Shown here one piece after another: positions 29,777 through 38,588 of a stretch of 64,000 nt of DNA. This stretch comes from Microbacterium invictum. GTDB taxonomy: Bacteria > Actinomycetota > Actinomycetes > Actinomycetales > Microbacteriaceae. The position numbers and the translations under genes are program-made. The notes below the pieces were generated by a model. The model ran no database searches, was not told the origin of the DNA, and saw only the letters and a program-made list of their open reading frames with translations. The stretch lies in contig NZ_CP139779.1 in the NCBI RefSeq assembly GCF_034421375.1, positions 806,001-870,000 on the forward strand. The letters run 5' to 3'. Position 1 is the first letter of the stretch. Every line of letters starts with the position of its first letter.

Positions 29777-30256
29777 TCAGAAGGATGTCGTCGCGCGTGA
29801 GCGCACTCGGAACCACAGGCTGAGTTCCCGCGCCGCGCGGATCGTCGGGGCGGCGCCCTCGACGTCGTCGAGGTCGTCGAACGTGCTTCGGAAACCCACG
29901 GGGACGGACTCCTCGTGGTCGGGAACGCGCTCGAAGCCCATCGTCCACTCACCGAAGTGGCGCTCCGCGACACGATCCTCGACCAGGGTGCGCACCGAGT
30001 GGTGGCGCTGGTCGGCGGCGATCCGGCCGTAGAGGGCGCGGACCGCCGCAGGTGGGCCCTCGATCACCTGGAAGAAGCGCCCGGCCCTGTAGACCAGGAG
30101 CCCCGTGATGTCGTCGGCGGCGTTCCTGGAGCGACTGACGGTGAGGAGGTCGGTGAGCTGTTCATCGCTCAGTTGCTCGTGGGACGTGCTGGTGTAGAGC
30201 ACCGACAGGAGGTCTTCGGACGGGTCTTGCGGCCCCATGGCTGCGCTTTCTTTCAC
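29777..30256 (-). CDS. BLUF-domain blue-light photoreceptor
   Basis: A 159-residue stand-alone BLUF protein. Flavin-site residues are present: Tyr21 in 'SVLYTST', Asn45 in 'SRSRNAADDITGLLVY', Gln63 in 'FFQVIEGP', Trp104 and Met106 in 'FGEWTMGF'. The Tyr-Gln pair is what makes BLUF domains photoactive. There is no attached output domain (about 50 residues follow), so signalling must go through a partner. Start GTG at 30256 has GAGGAAG 5 nt upstream; an in-frame ATG at 30238 would shorten it by six residues. No obvious partner gene is adjacent. Confidence 0.88.
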   Translation of the reverse strand: MKESAAMGPQDPSEDLLSVLYTSTSHEQLSDEQLTDLLTVSRSRNAADDITGLLVYRAGRFFQVIEGPPAAVRALYGRIAADQRHHSVRTLVEDRVAERHFGEWTMGFERVPDHEESVPVGFRSTFDDLDDVEGAAPTIRAARELSLWFRVRSRATTSF

Positions 30257-30266
30257 GCGGTCTTCC

Positions 30267-30512
30267 TCATCTGCGTTGCTGGCCGATCCCGAGCGTCACC
30301 GCCACGAGCGCGTGCATCGCCTCGGTCAGATCGGGGTACTTCCCGATCGGTCGCGAGCGCATGTCGTAAGCGGTGAACCGTCGGTCGCGCTCGCGGATGA
30401 TGTACCCGAGCAGCGCGCCGTTGCGGCTTCCGACGTGGAATCCGTCTTCTACGCGCGACCAGACCACACCGGCGCCAGGACTCCTGCCTCGATGGTTCAC
30501 GAGCTGGCCCAC
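30267..30512 (-). CDS. Small conserved-looking hypothetical protein
   Basis: An 81-residue protein of unknown function, 10 nt upstream of and co-directional with the BLUF gene. It has an N-terminal basic part and a compact beta-like part 'GFHVGSRNGALLGYIIRERDRRFTAYDMRSRPIGKYPDLTEAMHAL'-type content (read in segments), as seen in small proteins that accept a conserved GxxLGYI/FxAYD pattern. GTG start with only a weak AGGA nearby. It could be the BLUF partner by position. No function is assigned. Confidence 0.5.
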   Translation of the reverse strand: MGQLVNHRGRSPGAGVVWSRVEDGFHVGSRNGALLGYIIRERDRRFTAYDMRSRPIGKYPDLTEAMHALVAVTLGIGQQRR

Positions 30513-30662
30513 TCATCCTGTTGCGCGCCGGTGAATCCACGCGTGACCCTCAGCGTGGCATACGCGACGGCTCGACGGTAGTCGAGACGCGTGGGGCCGC
30601 GTGCGCCCGGCAGGCATGGCAGGGTGGAGAGGGCCCGATTCGCAGGCGAAGGGATGGCACCG

Positions 30663-31811
30663 ATGACGACGTCGACCGGTGAGGATGCCGCGGACGCTAC
30701 GCACGCCCACGGGGTGGGCATCGTAGGGCTCGGGGTGATCTCGGCGCAGTACCTCGCGACCTTCCGAGGGCGCACGGATGTGGCGGTCGTCGCGGTCGCC
30801 GACCTCGACCGTGCGCGCGCCGAAGCGGTGGCCCGTGACATCCCGGGGTGCCGCGCCCTGTCGGTCGCCGACCTGATGTCCGACCCGCGCGTCGAGACGG
30901 TGCTGAATCTCACGATTCCCGCCGCGCACGCCGAGATCGCCCTGCAGGCCCTCGCCGCGGGGAAGAACGTCTACGGCGAGAAGCCCCTCGCGGCGAGCCT
31001 CTCGGAGGCGCGACGTGTCGTCGACGCCGTCCCGTCCGGCGCGTGGCTCGGCGGCGCGCCCGACACAGTGCTCGGCACCGGCATCCAGACCGCGCGTGCC
31101 GCCGTGGATGCCGGCCTCATCGGCCGGCCGGTGTCGGCGATGGCGACCTGGACTTCCGGCGGCCACGAGTCGTGGCATCCGCACCCCGACTTCTACTACC
31201 GAGAGGGAGGTGGGCCCCTTATGGACATGGGGCCGTACTACCTCACCTCCCTGGTGCAGCTGCTCGGCCCGGTCGTGCGGGTCAGCGGTGCGTCCTCGCG
31301 CTCGCGCGACGTGCGGCGCATCGGCACCGGCCCCCGCGCGGGGGAGCAGATCCCCGTCGAGGTCGACACCCACGTCACCGGGACGCTCGTCCACGAGGGC
31401 GGCGCCCTCTCGACGGTGACCTTCAGCTTCGACGGGGGCCAGACCGGTGCCCCGCCGATCGAGGTGCACGGCGAGGCGGGAAGCCTGCAGGCGCCCGATC
31501 CCAACCACTTCGACGGGCAGGTGCGCGTGCGACGGCACGGCGCGCAGGAGTGGGCCGACGTGCCGACGGGCGCCGGGTACGTCGGCGCGGGACGCGGCGT
31601 GGGACTCGTGGATTTCCTCCGCCCGGACGGCGGACGCGCGAGCGGGGCCATGGCCCTGCATGTGCTCGAGATCATGACCTCGTTGCTCGACGCCGCCGAC
31701 GAGCGTCGGTGGGTCGAGCTGGTCACGACCGTCGAACGGCCGACGCCCGTGCCCCTCACCGATTTCGCCAGGCTCGGACTTCCCACCTCGACCGAAAGGA
31801 CCCCGCTGTGA
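30663..31811 (+). CDS. Gfo/Idh/MocA-family oxidoreductase
   Basis: A 382-residue NAD(P)-dependent sugar or cyclitol dehydrogenase. Rossmann start 'GVGIVGLGVISAQYLATF', the 'AGKNVYGEKPLAAS' motif with the conserved EKP near residue 105 and 'MDMGPYYLTSLVQLLGPV' near 190 are diagnostic. I chose the ATG at 30663, 9 nt after GAAGGG; an ATG at 30654 is possible. The stop overlaps the next gene's GTG (GTGA). The pair with an aldo/keto reductase suggests an oxidation-reduction route for a rare sugar or inositol. Confidence 0.87.
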   Translation: MTTSTGEDAADATHAHGVGIVGLGVISAQYLATFRGRTDVAVVAVADLDRARAEAVARDIPGCRALSVADLMSDPRVETVLNLTIPAAHAEIALQALAAGKNVYGEKPLAASLSEARRVVDAVPSGAWLGGAPDTVLGTGIQTARAAVDAGLIGRPVSAMATWTSGGHESWHPHPDFYYREGGGPLMDMGPYYLTSLVQLLGPVVRVSGASSRSRDVRRIGTGPRAGEQIPVEVDTHVTGTLVHEGGALSTVTFSFDGGQTGAPPIEVHGEAGSLQAPDPNHFDGQVRVRRHGAQEWADVPTGAGYVGAGRGVGLVDFLRPDGGRASGAMALHVLEIMTSLLDAADERRWVELVTTVERPTPVPLTDFARLGLPTSTERTPL

Positions 31812-32701
31812 AATCTCGTTCGCTCGCCGGCCGCGAGGTGTCGGCCATCGGCCTGGGCGCCATGCCCCTGTCGATGAACAACGACCGGGTCTATCCCACC
31901 CGGGACGAGGCGATCGCCACCGTCCACGCCGCCCTGGACGCCGGGGTCACCCTCATCGACACCGCCGACATCTACGCCCCGACGTGGGACGCCATAGGGC
32001 ACAACGAAGAGATCGTCGCCGAGGCGCTGCGCACGTGGGAGGGGGATGCCGCGGGGGTGTTCGTGACCACGAAGGGCGGGATCACCCGGAGCGAGGGCGA
32101 GAAGTGGGGGCGGGACGGGTCGCTCGCCTACCTGCGCTCCGCCGTCGAGCGGTCGCTGCGTGTGCTGGGCGTGGAGCAGATCGAGCTCTACCAGTACCAC
32201 CGCCCCGACCGATGGATGGTCTACGGCGAGATCATGCAGAATCTCAAGTCGCTGCAGGACGAGGGGAAGATCCGCGCGATCGGCATCTCGAACGCCAGCG
32301 TCGAGGAGATCGACATCGCTGTGGAGGTGCTGGGCGAGGGGAACCTCGCGAGCGTCCAGAACGAGTTCTCGCCCAGGCATCCGGGCTCCATCGACGAGCT
32401 CCGTCATTGCGCCTCACTCGGAATCGCCTTCCTCCCGTGGAGCCCGCTGGGGGGAACCGGCGGCGGCGCCCGCACGGTCGGTGATCGCTTCTCGGCGTTC
32501 GCCGACGTGGCCTCCGAGCGCGGCGTCAGCCCGCAGCAGGTGGTGCTGGCCTGGGAGCTCGCGCTCGCCGACACCGTGATCCCGATCCCCGGCGCCCGGC
32601 GAGCGGCGTCGATCACCGACTCCGCGGCCGCCGCGGATCTCGACCTGTCCGGCGACGAGGTCGAGCGCCTGTCGTACTCCGTCGGCATCGATCCGCAGTA
32701 G
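31808..32701 (+). CDS. Aldo/keto reductase
   Basis: A 297-residue AKR with intact tetrad: D51 and Y56 in 'DTADIYAP', K89 in 'TTKGG' and H131 in 'YQYHRPD'. C-terminal NADPH-binding text 'VIPIPGARRAASITDSAAAADL' is standard. GTG start overlapping the oxidoreductase stop by 4 nt, so the two are coupled. Likely reduces a carbonyl of a sugar-derived intermediate; the exact substrate is unknown. Confidence 0.88.
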   Translation: MKSRSLAGREVSAIGLGAMPLSMNNDRVYPTRDEAIATVHAALDAGVTLIDTADIYAPTWDAIGHNEEIVAEALRTWEGDAAGVFVTTKGGITRSEGEKWGRDGSLAYLRSAVERSLRVLGVEQIELYQYHRPDRWMVYGEIMQNLKSLQDEGKIRAIGISNASVEEIDIAVEVLGEGNLASVQNEFSPRHPGSIDELRHCASLGIAFLPWSPLGGTGGGARTVGDRFSAFADVASERGVSPQQVVLAWELALADTVIPIPGARRAASITDSAAAADLDLSGDEVERLSYSVGIDPQ

Positions 32702-32824
32702 GGCCGACCGTCGACGCCGGATGTCGATCGACGCGCCGGGGATGGCATACCCCAAGACGTGGCACCCGCAGCGGCTCCGGCGCAACCCCCGGGGATCGCC
32801 GGTTCGGTGTGCTTGGTTGGGGTG

Positions 32825-34369
32825 GTGGCGATTCGGGTGAGCGTGGTCGTTCCGGTCTATCGCCCCGGAGGCGCGATCGACCCGCTCATCGCCTCGCTCG
32901 ACCGGCAGACGATCCCGTCCGACGAGTTCGAGGTGCTGCTGTGTGACGACGGCTCGGGTGAGCAGACGGTCGAGCAGCTCGCCGGCATCGCCGCCGATCG
33001 CCCGAATGTCCGGGTCCTGTCGCTTCCGCACACGGGGTGGCCCGGCACACCGCGAAATCACGGCATCGATGCCGCCGCCGGCACCTACGTCCAGTTCGTC
33101 GACCAGGACGACTATCTCTTCGACGCCGCTCTCGAGCGGCTGTGCGATTTCGCGGATCGGAACGGGTCGGACGTGGTGGTCGGGCGCGAGGTCGGCGTCG
33201 GTCGCCGGATCCCCCGCCGTATCTTCCGCCGCGACGTTCCCCGTGCCACCCTCGGCGAGGACCCGCTCCTGGAGATGCTCACGCCGCACAAGCTGTTCCG
33301 CACCGCGTTCCTCCGCGAGCACGGCATCCGCTACCCCGACGGCAAGGTGCGTCTGGAAGATCACCTGTTCGTCATGCGGGCGTACTTCGCTTCGCGGACG
33401 ATCTCGATCCTGTCGAGCGAGCCGTGCTACGCCTGGGTGCGGCATCCCGGCAGTGCGAGCTCGTCGCGCATCGACCCGGATCAGTACTTCCCGCACCTCG
33501 CGAACGTCCTCGCTCTCGTGGAAGCCCACGTCGAGCAGGTCGATCTGCGCGACCAGCTGCTTCGACATTGGTACCGGGGAAAAATTCTCCGGCGGATCGC
33601 GGGCCGGCGGCTGATCAACTATTCGCAGGCGTATCGAACGCGCTTCTTCGATGCCTCGCGGCCGCTCGTGCGCCGGTGGGTCGACGACGGAGTCGAGGCG
33701 GGGCTCCCGCCCGCCGAACGGGTGCGCTCGCGCCTGCTTCGCGCCGACCGTCGCGACGACCTGGCGGACTTCGCCCGCTGGGAGAGCGAGCTGCGCTGCC
33801 GTGTCACGGTGACCTCGGCGCGGTGGACCCGCGGCGGGGGCCTCGCGCTCGCGCTGTCGGTCGGGGTGATGCACGGCGAAGCGGATGCAGCGGTCTCCCT
33901 GTCGGCGGGGGATGCGGGCGACTGGACGGCGGATCTCTCCCTTCGCCCGTTCCGCGACGCGCTCATCGAGGCGGCGGCCGATGCGGGGCGCGACCGGGTC
34001 GCTGTGTCCGTCCGGACCGACCGCGGTGTCTCGCCCGTCGCCAAGGGATCGCGTCCGACCCGCGAGGGCGTACGGCTGGTCATCGATCCCCAGCGGGCGT
34101 TCGCGGGTGAGGCGGGCGCCGGAGGCACACTGGTGGCCAGCGTTCGATGCGCCGGGTGGGCCTTCGATGTGCCGCTCACGGCCGACCAGGGGGTCCTCGC
34201 CGAGGTACGCAACTCGCCGATCCTCGCGGGGCGCCCGCTTCGCCTCGAGGCCGGCGACGACGGAGCCGTGCGAGTGCACCGCGAGCCGAGCCGGGGGAGA
34301 GGCCGCGAGGTGCTCGCGCGCACGGTGCGCGCCGCCCGGGCCCGGCTGGGCCCCGTGCGCGGACGGTGA
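32825..34369 (+). CDS. Family 2 glycosyltransferase
   Basis: About 514 residues. The GT-A domain opens 'RVSVVVPVYRPGGAIDPLIASL' and carries 'VLLCDDGSGEQT' and the metal motif 'VDQDDYLFD' near residue 90. After a helical segment (about 230-310) comes a beta-rich C-terminal region of about 190 residues with little Lys, ending in a basic tail. This layout recalls teichoic-acid glycosyltransferases such as TarS, where C-terminal Ig-like domains drive oligomerisation (inference). The start is uncertain: GTG codons at 32759, 32822 and 32825 are all in frame and none has a clean ribosome site. Confidence 0.8.
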   Translation: MAIRVSVVVPVYRPGGAIDPLIASLDRQTIPSDEFEVLLCDDGSGEQTVEQLAGIAADRPNVRVLSLPHTGWPGTPRNHGIDAAAGTYVQFVDQDDYLFDAALERLCDFADRNGSDVVVGREVGVGRRIPRRIFRRDVPRATLGEDPLLEMLTPHKLFRTAFLREHGIRYPDGKVRLEDHLFVMRAYFASRTISILSSEPCYAWVRHPGSASSSRIDPDQYFPHLANVLALVEAHVEQVDLRDQLLRHWYRGKILRRIAGRRLINYSQAYRTRFFDASRPLVRRWVDDGVEAGLPPAERVRSRLLRADRRDDLADFARWESELRCRVTVTSARWTRGGGLALALSVGVMHGEADAAVSLSAGDAGDWTADLSLRPFRDALIEAAADAGRDRVAVSVRTDRGVSPVAKGSRPTREGVRLVIDPQRAFAGEAGAGGTLVASVRCAGWAFDVPLTADQGVLAEVRNSPILAGRPLRLEAGDDGAVRVHREPSRGRGREVLARTVRAARARLGPVRGR

Positions 34370-34396
34370 CCCTCCGTGCTCGCCAGAGCACGAGGG
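34370..34396 (+). terminator. Hairpin after the glycosyltransferase gene
   Basis: CGTGCTC (34375-34381) pairs with GAGCACG (34386-34392) around a GCCA loop; CCCT/AGGG extends it past a bulged C. It begins right after the stop codon. No U-run follows. Confidence 0.6.
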
Positions 34397-34450
34397 CGCC
34401 CGCGCGTCAACAGGTGGTCGTTGCGTCAGCGGGATCGATACCGTTCCCCT

Positions 34451-35260
34451 ATGAGCACGGCGAAGAATGCAGCGCGGTCTGCCCACTCCTCCTCGACATT
34501 CCGCGCGGTCGCTCGGGTCGGATACGCCGTCCTCGGACTCCTCCACATCATCATCGGCAGTATCGCCATCACGATCGCCACGGGCGCCGGGGGCGGCTCG
34601 GCCGATCAGAGCGGCGCCATGTCGCAGATCCGCGAGTCGCCCTTCGGCCTCGTCGTGCTGTGGGTCATCGTCATCGGCCTCACCGCCCTCTCTCTCTTCG
34701 AGATCGCGCAGGCGTTCTTCGCCTCCGACACCGCGGGGGACGACAAGAAGAAGTGGGGTCGCCGCGTCAAGCACCTCGGTACCGCCGGCGCCTACATCGC
34801 GGTCGCCGCGACCGCCCTCACCTACGCGCTGGGAGGAAGCTCCTCGTCCTCGGGATCCACGCAGTCGTTGAGCGCCCAGCTGCTCGCGACACCGGGTGGT
34901 GTCTTCCTGCTCGTCCTCGTCGGGCTCGTCGTCGCCGTCGTCGGCGGCGCTTTCGTCTACAAGGGGGTGACCAAGAAGTTCGAGGAGAAGCTCAACCTCC
35001 CGCCGGCCACGCTCGGGAAGGCGATCGTGGGATTCGGCATCGCGGGATACGTCGCCAAGGGCATCGCCGTCGGGGTCGCCGGCCTCCTCTTCATCGTCGC
35101 CGCCTTCACACAGGACCCCGAGGCCGCGGGCGGGCTCGACGGAGCACTGCAGAGTCTCGCGCAGTTGCCGTTCGGTCAGGTGATCCTCTGGATCGTCGGC
35201 GCCGGCCTCATCCTGTACGGCCTGTTCTGCTTCGCCCGCGCGCGCTACGCGCGCATGTGA
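34451..35260 (+). CDS. DUF1206 membrane protein
   Basis: A 269-residue protein with six TM helices arranged as three repeated pairs, the DUF1206 pattern: each repeat opens with 'ARVGYAVLGLLHIIIG', 'LGTAGAYIAVAATALTYALGG' and 'FGIAGYVAKGIAVGVAGLLF', then a second helix ending in a Phe/Arg-rich cytosolic turn. The function of the family is unknown. The start at 34451 has no strong ribosome site ('GATACCGTTCCCCT'). The cluster position gives no functional clue. Confidence 0.87.
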   Translation: MSTAKNAARSAHSSSTFRAVARVGYAVLGLLHIIIGSIAITIATGAGGGSADQSGAMSQIRESPFGLVVLWVIVIGLTALSLFEIAQAFFASDTAGDDKKKWGRRVKHLGTAGAYIAVAATALTYALGGSSSSSGSTQSLSAQLLATPGGVFLLVLVGLVVAVVGGAFVYKGVTKKFEEKLNLPPATLGKAIVGFGIAGYVAKGIAVGVAGLLFIVAAFTQDPEAAGGLDGALQSLAQLPFGQVILWIVGAGLILYGLFCFARARYARM

Positions 35261-35279
35261 CCCCGCCCGTTCTGCCGCG

Positions 35280-37409
35280 TCAGTCCGCCGCCACCACGTC
35301 GACGACGATCGCCCGCTGCGGCTGCTGAACCATCGGCCGCAGCCCGACGACCGACAGCTGGCGGCCGGTCAGCACCGTCTCGGCCCCCGCCCATTCCAGC
35401 GGCGACTGCCCGGCATCGTGAGCGCGGGTCAACGGAGACAGGGTCACCCGGTACAGGCGGTCATCCGCCAGCCCGGGCATCCGCACGCGTCCGGGCGGCC
35501 ACGCGGCATCCGTCATCGTCTGCACGATCGTGAACATCGCCTGCGAACCGTCCGCCGCGACGACGCCGCGCACGTCCACACCGGGGTCGGTGCCGTCGAC
35601 GTGCACGGTCCGCCCGGTGGCGATCATTTCGCGGAGGGACGCCGCGTACGCCACCCACTCCGCGATTCTCGCCCGCGTCGCCCGGTCGGTGCCGGTGAGG
35701 TCCCACTCGATGCCGAAGTGCCCGATGAGGGCGACCGCCGCACTCAGCTCGAGATCCACGGTGCGCCCCGAGGTGTGCAGATGCGGGGTGGTCAGGTGCG
35801 CACCCATCAGCTCCGGCGGCACCACCAGACCGGTGTAGCGCTGGTTCGGCAGCCGTTCGAGCGGGTCGAGACTGTCGCTCGTCCAGATCCGGTCGGTGCG
35901 ATCGAGGATCCCCAGGTCGACCCGCGCTCCGCCCGATGCGCAGCTCTCGATCTCGAGCTCCGGGTGCGCGGCCTTCAGTTCGTCGAGCAGACGGTAGAGC
36001 GCAAGCGTGGTCGCGTGCGCGCGCGAGGCACCGCCCGGGCCCGCCGCGGCATCGACGAGGTCGCGGTTGTGGTCCCACTTCAGATACGCGATCGGATACT
36101 CCTCGAGGAGCGCATGAAGACGCTCCGAGATGTAGCGGTACGCGTCCGGGTGGGCGAGGTTCAGCACCTGCTGCTGCCGCGCGGACGGCGGCAGGTCGCT
36201 GCGCCCGCGTAGGATCCAGTCCGGATGCTCCCTGGCCAGCTCGCTGTCGGGGTTCACCATCTCGGGCTCCACCCACAGGCCGAACTCCATTCCGAGACCG
36301 CGCACGTGGTCGACGAGCGGGTGCAGGCCGCCGGGCCAGACCACCGGATCGACCAGCCAGTCACCGAGACCTGCGGTGTCGTCGCGACGGCCGAGGAACC
36401 AGCCGTCGTCGAGCACGAAGCGCTCGACTCCCACTTCGGCGGCCGCGTCCGCGAGCGCCCGGAGCCGGTCGAGGTCGTGGTCGAAGTAGACCGCTTCCCA
36501 CGTGTTGAGGGTGATCGGGCGCGGACGGGAGGGATGCTGCGGGCGCGCCCGCCACTCGTCGTGGAATCGGTGCGACAGCTCGCTGAGGCCGTCGCCCCAC
36601 GATCCCATCACCGGGGGCGTGGTGATCTCGTCGCCCGGGGCGAGCACGACCTCGCCCGGCAGGAACAGCTCGCCGCCGGCGAGGAACGCGTCGCCGTTGC
36701 TCGTGCGTTCGGCGAGGACGCGGTGATTGCCGCTCCATGCGACGTGGAGACCGTGCACCTGCCCGGTCTCGAAGCCGAACCCGGGCCGCCCCGCGGCGAG
36801 GAGCACGGTCGCATCGGCGCCCGGTCGGCCCCGCCGGCTCTCGCGCAGATGGGTGCCGATGGCGAGGGGTCGGCGCTGCGGGGCACGTTCGCGCAGATGA
36901 TGCCCGGTGGTGTCGAGGATCTCGGTCGCCTCCCACGGCAGGGGGAAGGTCGCCTGCAGGCGGTCGACGGTGAACGCGGTGTCGCCGACGTTGCGCAGGG
37001 TCACCCGCTGGGTGAACACCCCGGCGACGCCGAGCGCCAGGTCGACCCGCGCCTCCAGACCCGACTCGGCGTCGACGAGCTCGAGCGTCGCCGAGTGATC
37101 GTCGCCTGTGACGCCGGCGAGCGAGAACAGGATGCTGCTCCCTGATCCTGCCCGGTGGCCCTCGACGGCGGGGGAGAACATCCACCCGGCGGCCTCGGTC
37201 GGAAGGACGGTCAGCCGCGGCGTGGCGTCCAGGCCCCCCGACACCCGCTGCGGGCGCGCGGCGACGGCGAGCGAGGTCAGCGCCTCGCGGGGCAGCGCGC
37301 CGAGGTCGGCGCCCCAGTGCACGATCGTCGGGACAGGGGCGGTCGACAGATCGAGGATGACACTCGTGCCGCCGCGTCGGAGATGAAGGACGTCATCGCG
37401 GGGATTCAT
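35280..37409 (-). CDS. Alpha-galactosidase (GH36)
   Basis: A 709-residue GH36 enzyme of the usual length (about 700-730). An N-terminal beta-supersandwich (to about 290) precedes the TIM barrel. The nucleophile is D446 in 'YLKWDHNRD', the acid/base D512 in 'TSDSLDPLER', and 'RFVLDDGWF' (330-338) and 'ESCASGGARVDLG' (488-500) line the active site. No signal peptide, so it acts on imported raffinose- or melibiose-type oligosaccharides. Divergent from the ROK regulator with only 39 bp between starts. The start has a poor ribosome site, so it may be read from a very short leader. Confidence 0.93.
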   Translation of the reverse strand: MNPRDDVLHLRRGGTSVILDLSTAPVPTIVHWGADLGALPREALTSLAVAARPQRVSGGLDATPRLTVLPTEAAGWMFSPAVEGHRAGSGSSILFSLAGVTGDDHSATLELVDAESGLEARVDLALGVAGVFTQRVTLRNVGDTAFTVDRLQATFPLPWEATEILDTTGHHLRERAPQRRPLAIGTHLRESRRGRPGADATVLLAAGRPGFGFETGQVHGLHVAWSGNHRVLAERTSNGDAFLAGGELFLPGEVVLAPGDEITTPPVMGSWGDGLSELSHRFHDEWRARPQHPSRPRPITLNTWEAVYFDHDLDRLRALADAAAEVGVERFVLDDGWFLGRRDDTAGLGDWLVDPVVWPGGLHPLVDHVRGLGMEFGLWVEPEMVNPDSELAREHPDWILRGRSDLPPSARQQQVLNLAHPDAYRYISERLHALLEEYPIAYLKWDHNRDLVDAAAGPGGASRAHATTLALYRLLDELKAAHPELEIESCASGGARVDLGILDRTDRIWTSDSLDPLERLPNQRYTGLVVPPELMGAHLTTPHLHTSGRTVDLELSAAVALIGHFGIEWDLTGTDRATRARIAEWVAYAASLREMIATGRTVHVDGTDPGVDVRGVVAADGSQAMFTIVQTMTDAAWPPGRVRMPGLADDRLYRVTLSPLTRAHDAGQSPLEWAGAETVLTGRQLSVVGLRPMVQQPQRAIVVDVVAAD

Positions 37410-37448
37410 GCCAATATTTCTATCAGGAAACTATTGTCCGGAGGTGCC
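37410..37448. promoter_or_regulatory. Compact divergent control region with TTTC-N6-GAAA dyad
   Basis: The only 39 bp between the divergent alpha-galactosidase and ROK genes are AT-rich for this genome and contain the dyad TTTC-TATCAG-GAAA. A regulator bound here would cover both translation starts. ROK regulators commonly autoregulate from such divergent sites. Confidence 0.5.
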
Positions 37449-38588
37449 GTGCTCACCGACAGCGAGTCCGCCCTCGCGCGGGCCGTGCTCGTGCACGGCC
37501 CGATCTCTCGCACTGCGCTGGCCGAAAGGCTCGCCCTGTCGCCGGCGAGTCTGACGCGCTTGGCCAAGCCGTTCGTCGACCGGGGCGTGTTCGTCGAGCG
37601 GCCCCACATCTTGGACGGCCTGGTCGGCCGCCCCGTGACCCCTCTCGACGTCGCCTCGGAGTGGGGGCGGTTCGCCGGTGTGAAGCTGACCGGCGACCGG
37701 GCCTACGCCGTGCTCACCGATGCGCGCGCCGACGTCCTCTCCCAGGCCGACCGGGCACTGGACGCGACCGATCCGGAGGGCGTCGTCGCGCTCATCGTCG
37801 AGCTGGTGCGGGGCCTCGTCGCCGAGGCGACGGGCGACGCCCCGCTCCGGGCGGCGGGGGTGAGCGTCGGCGGCACCGTGCGGGCGGGGCGGGTGGAGTT
37901 CGCCCCGTTCCTCGCCTGGACCGACGTCGACCTCGCCAACCTCGTGAGCGCCCGTCTCGGGGTGCCGGTGACCGTCGAGAACGACGTCGTCGCGCTCACC
38001 GAGGCCGAGCACTGGTTCGGGAAGGGGCGCGGCATCCCGGGATTCTCGCTCATCACGGTCGGTGCGGGGATCGGGCACGGGCTCGTCGTGGACGATCGGG
38101 TGGTCCGGACCACGGCGGGAGTCGACCTCGTGGGGCACGTGCCGGTCTCGGCGGCGGGCCCGATCTGTCCGCTCGGTCACCGCGGATGCGCGCAGATGCT
38201 GACGACCGCGTCGGTGCTCGCCGCGTTCACCCGCTCGCTGGGCCGACCGGTCGCCGCCCGCGAGGCGCTCGTCCTCGCGCGTGCGGGCGACGAGACTGTC
38301 GTGCCGATCGTCTCCGCGCTCGCCGAGGCGCTGGGAAACCTCCTCGCCCTGGTGGCGGGCCTCACCCAGCAGTCCGTCGTCGTGCTCGCCGGTGAGGGGA
38401 TCGATCTGGCCGCCGCCGCCGAGGAGCGCGTGCGCGCCGCGATCACCGCCGCCCGCGACCCCCGGGCCGATCCCGTGACGCTGCACGTCGACGACGGCGG
38501 CTTCACGGCATGGGCGCGCGGCGCGGCCGCCGTGGCCATCCAGGCCGCCGTGGACCGCATCGACCTCCGCGCCCGCACGTCGCGGTAG
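37449..38588 (+). CDS. ROK-family transcriptional regulator
   Basis: A 379-residue ROK repressor. An N-terminal winged helix ('SESALARAVLVHGPISRTALAERLALSPASLTRLAKPFVDRG', about 4-46 read in two parts) precedes a ROK domain with 'AGVSVGGTVRAGRVEFAPFLAW' and 'VENDVVALTEAEHWFGKG'. The zinc motif, normally CxCGxxGC, reads 'CPLGHRGC' so the second Cys is Leu, and the kinase-type ExGH motif reads 'DLVGH'. It is therefore a regulator, not a sugar kinase. GTG start preferred: GGAGG is 4 nt upstream. An ATG at 37383 would overlap the divergent gene. It probably controls the alpha-galactosidase. Confidence 0.87.
   Translation: MLTDSESALARAVLVHGPISRTALAERLALSPASLTRLAKPFVDRGVFVERPHILDGLVGRPVTPLDVASEWGRFAGVKLTGDRAYAVLTDARADVLSQADRALDATDPEGVVALIVELVRGLVAEATGDAPLRAAGVSVGGTVRAGRVEFAPFLAWTDVDLANLVSARLGVPVTVENDVVALTEAEHWFGKGRGIPGFSLITVGAGIGHGLVVDDRVVRTTAGVDLVGHVPVSAAGPICPLGHRGCAQMLTTASVLAAFTRSLGRPVAAREALVLARAGDETVVPIVSALAEALGNLLALVAGLTQQSVVVLAGEGIDLAAAAEERVRAAITAARDPRADPVTLHVDDGGFTAWARGAAAVAIQAAVDRIDLRARTSR

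Noticed and set aside
30237..30581. A 114-codon plus-strand frame between the BLUF gene and the Gfo/Idh gene
   Set aside because: It overlaps the 81-residue minus-strand protein, has no domain and no ribosome site.
37383..37448. An upstream ATG start for the ROK regulator at 37383
   Set aside because: It would overlap the first codons of the divergent alpha-galactosidase, and the GTG at 37449 has GGAGG at good spacing.
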